Notes under the pieces: model-generated
The model's input: the letters and a program-made list of their open reading frames with translations, nothing else
What the model was told of the DNA's origin: nothing
Databases searched by the model: none
In this document: positions 5,826-8,173 of the stretch, in pieces
Layout: every line of letters starts with the position of its first letter
Numbering within the stretch: position 1 is the first letter of the stretch
Made by a program: the position numbers and the translations under genes
NCBI GenBank assembly: GCA_964422365.1
Contig: CAYRAV010000100.1
Location: 1-8,173, forward strand
Length of the DNA: 8,173 bases
Origin: CAYRAV01 sp964422365
Lineage (GTDB): Bacteria > Bacillota > Clostridia > Lachnospirales > Lachnospiraceae
Reading direction: 5' to 3'

Positions 5826-6398
5826 CTATTCTATTTTTATATTAAATCCTTCATATATTCCAACTGGAACATCTTCTCCAAAATTATATTGTTCTACTGC
5901 ATCTTTTTCAAACCCATAAACCATTACCATTCGTTTATCTGGATCAACGATCCAATATTCTCTAACTCCTGCTATTCTATATTTAAATAGTTTTGTCATA
6001 TAATCTCTCGGTTTGCTGCTTGGCGAAACAATCTCGATTACCCAATCTGGTGCACCATGACATCCCTTTTCATCTAGTTTAGAAGTATCACAAATAACAG
6101 AAATATCCGGTTCTACATAATTTATATCATCTTTGTCTAAAAATACTGCAAAAGGAGCAGTATAAACTTCACATTCACCATTATTAGCTTCCATATAGTT
6201 TCCTATCATTCTTGACAAAAACATACTTATTTTTTGATGCAATCTACTTGGCGGAGACATGTAATAAATCTGCCCATCAATTAACTCAGCTCTTTCACCA
6301 TCTGATAATGCATAGATATCTTCAATAGTATAAATTTTTCCTTTTCTTAATGCATCCACGTAATCACCTGCTTTCTTATTTGTATTATAATCTACCAT
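5826..6398 (-). CDS. Uma2-family protein (PD-(D/E)XK nuclease fold, DUF820)
   Basis: A 190-aa protein with the full Uma2 pattern: YTIEDIYALSDGERAELIDG (residues 23-42), YVEPDISVI (94-102), PDWVIEIVSPSSKPRDY (117-133), then K136, Y140 and GVREYWIVDP (144-153). D98, E122 and K129 correspond to the acidic and lysine positions of the PD-(D/E)XK core, so the active site looks intact. The family is very common in cyanobacteria and found in many Firmicutes. Nuclease activity is predicted from the fold, and the biological role is not settled. The ATG at 6398 has no Shine-Dalgarno sequence. A GTG at residue 14 has AGGTGAT upstream and could be the real start. An inverted repeat lies immediately upstream (6405-6450). 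It stands alone between mobile-element remnants, which suggests acquisition by transfer. Confidence 0.88.
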   Translation of the reverse strand: MVDYNTNKKAGDYVDALRKGKIYTIEDIYALSDGERAELIDGQIYYMSPPSRLHQKISMFLSRMIGNYMEANNGECEVYTAPFAVFLDKDDINYVEPDISVICDTSKLDEKGCHGAPDWVIEIVSPSSKPRDYMTKLFKYRIAGVREYWIVDPDKRMVMVYGFEKDAVEQYNFGEDVPVGIYEGFNIKIE

Positions 6399-6404
6399 AG
6401 CAGG

Positions 6405-6450
6405 ATTTACAATGTTTAGTTTTTCTTAGAAATCTAATTTCATTGTAAAT
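6405..6450 (-). promoter_or_regulatory. Inverted repeat upstream of the Uma2 gene
   Basis: Perfect 10-bp arms ATTTACAATG (6405-6414) and CATTGTAAAT (6441-6450), with a smaller nested pair TTAG (6416-6419) / CTAA (6434-6437). The inner edge is six bases from the Uma2 ATG. It could be an operator or an mRNA hairpin that limits translation. The function is unknown. Confidence 0.4.
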
Positions 6451-6565
6451 TATAAGTTATTTCCCAGACTTCAATAATGAGATAAAATCTATCCTTTCTA
6501 TCTCTTTATAATAGGCATTTGCAAAACACCGCAAACCGTATAAATATGGCATATTTTTTCTCTAA

Positions 6566-6760
6566 AATAAAATATCTTCTCTTGTTTATGGTATAATAGA
6601 ATTGCCAGGAAACTATAAACCTAATCACCAAAAGGACCATCTTTGTTGGGAAATATGCAAGCTGAAAGAAGAAGTTTCTGAAGCTGAAACTGTAAAATGT
6701 TATATTGAATACTTCATGAACAGACATGAGATAAATTTATTTTTTGAGAAAGGGGCTTAA
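6566..6760 (+). pseudogene. Remnant of an unknown gene containing repeat copy 2
   Basis: A frame of 64 codons, open from TAA (6563-6565) to TAA at 6758. It encodes SSLVYGIIELPGNYKPN, then HLCWEICKLKEEVSEAETVK and IEYFMNRHEINLFF. It has no ATG near its start and no ribosome binding site, so it looks like the C-terminal end of a lost gene. The first half is better preserved than in copy 1 (4000-4085). Differences between the copies include three silent and six amino-acid-changing ones, most conservative or between related codons (I/V twice, R/H, C/Y). I do not recognise the family. It may be part of an insertion sequence or a small accessory gene that occurred twice here. Confidence 0.45.
6626..6711 (+). 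repeat. 86-bp imperfect direct repeat, copy 2
   Basis: Gapless match to 4000-4085 with nine mismatches, same strand, about 2.6 kb apart. The flanks diverge at once on the right and only faint similarity remains on the left. Confidence 0.8.
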
Positions 6761-6796
6761 GCAATTTGAAGTTATAAAGTATAGACATAATTAAAT

Positions 6797-7237
6797 TCAT
6801 TCTAACACTAACCATAAATTTTTCTCATCATATCCAACGATCTGTGCTGCCACAGATTCATTAAATATTATTTCCTTTTTGCCTTTATAGGAAGCAACAT
6901 AATCTTCACCTCTAATAATTGCCCCTTGCGGATAAAAGCATTTACATATCCCCTCAACTTTTCGTCCAACAGTATATTTTTCCTTTATTTTCAACCATTC
7001 TTCACAATATGGTCTTAATGCTGATACCCACATACTCTCGAATTCATTTTGCAATATTTCTTTATATGTTCCATCCAATTCATCTAGTTCAACAATACCT
7101 TCTGCAAGACAATCTTCCCTGCAAGATACATGAAGATTGGAATCTTCATCAACAATTACCTGCCGCAGAATAATTAATTGTTCATTTCTCTCTAACCAAT
7201 ATTTCTCATTTTCAAAATCTATTAGTAAATATTGCAT
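6797..7237 (-). CDS. Unknown 146-aa protein with an OB/S1-like C-terminal pattern
   Basis: Start chosen at 7237 because AAAGGAGG (7244-7251) stands six bases before this ATG. The frame stays open upstream to an ATG at 7303, which would add 22 residues (see findings). The protein is acidic, soluble and without a signal peptide: MQYLLIDFENEKYWLE, a middle with ESMWVSALRPYCEEWLKIKE, and a C-terminal part VGRKVEGICKCFYPQGAII followed by YVASYKGK and QIVGYDEKNLWLVLE. The last part, with its G-x-x-V-x-G-x-V-like strand and a closing V-x-G-Y strand, recalls the small beta-barrel of S1/OB domains, but this is a weak resemblance. It is the last of a compact minus-strand series that begins with the toxin remnant at the right edge, so an immunity or accessory role is possible. 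The family is not recognised. Confidence 0.6.
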   Translation of the reverse strand: MQYLLIDFENEKYWLERNEQLIILRQVIVDEDSNLHVSCREDCLAEGIVELDELDGTYKEILQNEFESMWVSALRPYCEEWLKIKEKYTVGRKVEGICKCFYPQGAIIRGEDYVASYKGKKEIIFNESVAAQIVGYDEKNLWLVLE

Positions 7238-7299
7238 TAATAACCTCCTTTCGTTTTTCCCAACTTGACCAGTGCTCACTATATTTGAATATTCAGCCT

Positions 7300-7485
7300 T
7301 CATTTTTTGAAATAACTTATTACTAACTCAATTATAATAAACAAGTGCAGACCTATTGTTAATACAATACACAGCATATTGTTGATATGTGCTAGCAAAA
7401 CTATTATAATTGATATTATTATGGGAGGTATCAAAAATAAATACCACTCTTGGGGATGAAAAATTACATCAACAATGAACTCACA
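7300..7485 (-). pseudogene. Possible small membrane-protein ORF, start destroyed
   Basis: A frame of 61 codons between the 116-aa and 146-aa genes with strong membrane character. After CEFIVDVIFHPQEW come two hydrophobic runs, YLFLIPPIIISIIIVLLA and MLCIVLTIGLHLFIIIELVI, and a basic end SYFKK. An ATG at 7489-7491 is in frame, but its second codon is TGA (7486-7488). No other start with a ribosome binding site is seen. Its stop overlaps the ATG at 7303 in an ATGA arrangement. The hydrophobic pattern is unlikely in random AT-rich DNA but not impossible, since such DNA is rich in I, L and F codons. It could be a broken two-span membrane protein gene. Confidence 0.3.
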
Positions 7486-7498
7486 TCACATTATAAAA

Positions 7499-7849
7499 TT
7501 ATGCTTCCATTTTATAATGTGAACAAAATATCAAAGCCTCATCAAGCCCACCAATCACATCAACTTTTTTCATAGTATCGTTATCAAAAAAACAATATAT
7601 TGGCTTTGTCTCTTCTAAATTTGATGTTTCTATATCCATCGCTTCAAAATACACAAACTGGTATGGCACAAACTGTGAATTAGTCACTGAAAGCTGTGCT
7701 ATACAATTTTGAAAATCAAAGTCAATAATTAATGCATCATGACTATTTTTTGACAGAATAATTTCATCTTTGTCCTTTAATTCAGATAAGACTTTCTCAT
7801 ACCATTCTATAACAGATGCTTTAATAATCTCATAATTATAATCACTCAT
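7499..7849 (-). CDS. Small protein in the immunity position behind a toxin remnant
   Basis: A 116-aa acidic soluble protein (MSDYNYEIIKASVIEWYEKV at the N-terminus, CFFDNDTMKKVDVIGGLDEA near the C-terminus) with no membrane segment and no domain I can name. AAGGGAG lies eight bases before the ATG, and the ATG follows the stop of the upstream toxin remnant after a single base, so translation was coupled to it. Such size, acidity and coupling are typical for the immunity gene of a polymorphic toxin. The gene is intact although the toxin frame is broken three times. The immunity function is an inference from context. Confidence 0.65.
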   Translation of the reverse strand: MSDYNYEIIKASVIEWYEKVLSELKDKDEIILSKNSHDALIIDFDFQNCIAQLSVTNSQFVPYQFVYFEAMDIETSNLEETKPIYCFFDNDTMKKVDVIGGLDEALIFCSHYKMEA

Positions 7850-7850
7850 A

Positions 7851-8173
7851 TTACTTACTCCCTTCTATTGTTATATTGGCAGCATTTGGCATCTCTGTAA
7901 TTCTAGGTAATCCTTTTTTTGCATTTAATCTATCAAGCAAAGAACCAGGTTCATTTATAATTCCCCAGCCATCTGAACCTTTCCTGATACAATCATCTTA
8001 TCATATTCTTCCAAATTCTCTTCAAATTTTTCACAACTGCTTCATTCGTTTCATACCATTCTCCCACTCTCCTCGTAATGCATTATCATAAACAATTCTT
8101 GCATCATCTGACTCCGGTGTTTTTCTAGGATTATATAAACTGGATGCAGCATCATGTGCTGGATTAGGAACAT
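7851..8173 (-). pseudogene. C-terminal toxin-like remnant with three frameshifts, cut by the window edge
   Basis: Reading from the right edge, the minus strand encodes VPNPAHDAASSLYNPRKTPE and on to NALRGEW. A -1 shift at 8058-8064 leads to WYETNEAVVK. A second in a five-A run (8027-8031) leads to KFEENLEEYDKMIVSGK. A third in a three-A run (7980-7982) leads to GSDGWGIINEPGSLLDRLNA and ends ITIEGSK with TAA at 7851. Each break needs just one added base to restore a continuous, sensible protein of about 108 residues. The tail lies in front of a tightly coupled small gene, like the C-terminal domain of a polymorphic (RHS/WapA-type) toxin. The toxin family is not recognised, and the body of the gene lies beyond the window, if it exists. 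Confidence 0.6.

Larger units (their letters stand above)
6399..6796. other. Gene-free stretch: inverted repeat, repeat copy 2 and a gene remnant
   Basis: Between the Uma2 start and the end of the 146-aa gene no intact gene is seen. Contents: the inverted repeat at 6405-6450, an AT-rich leader with a TATAAT-like -10 (minus strand, 6448-6453) without a good -35, and the plus-strand remnant at 6566-6760 that contains repeat copy 2. Confidence 0.5.

Noticed and set aside
7354..7369. Small palindrome TATTGT-TAAT-ACAATA
   Set aside because: Six-base AT-rich arms without a clear promoter next to it. Too weak to call an operator.

Overview
The window is AT-rich throughout. Strong GGAGG-type ribosome binding sites, TTGACW/TATAMT-like promoters and the protein types suggest a Firmicute, most likely a clostridium of the Lachnospiraceae kind. 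The genus cannot be told from the sequence.

Left third (1-3070, minus strand): the start of a type I-B (Tneap-type) CRISPR-Cas operon, read leftward from a near-consensus promoter at 3041-3069. The order is cas6, cas8b (Cst1-like), cas7 (Cst2/DevR-like), with the next gene (expected to be cas5) starting at or just beyond base 1. Together these make the crRNA-processing enzyme and most of the Cascade effector. Inside cas8b an optimal Shine-Dalgarno sequence and ATG at residue 361 mark a probable independently translated small subunit (Cas11). No CRISPR repeats, adaptation genes or cas3 lie in the window.

Rest (3214-8173): a decayed accessory region that looks like a graveyard of polymorphic-toxin cassettes. 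It holds two C-terminal toxin remnants, one with an RHS/YD repeat (3524-3799) and one with three frameshifts at the right edge (7851-8173). Each is followed directly by a small intact gene in the position of an immunity gene (98 aa and 116 aa). Further small genes are a SUKH-like immunity protein (4222-4728), a truncated gene fused to an IS3-family transposase remnant (4836-5329), a Uma2-family nuclease-fold protein (5826-6398) and a 146-aa unknown (6797-7237). A second transposase remnant lies at 5403-5687. An 86-bp repeat, about 90% identical between copies, occurs at 4000-4085 and 6626-6711, and both copies look like pieces of the same lost gene.

The cas genes look intact and functional. 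The toxin genes are broken, while the small putative immunity genes remain open with good ribosome binding sites. That pattern fits retained orphan immunity. Functions of the small genes other than the SUKH-like and Uma2 proteins are inferred from position only.
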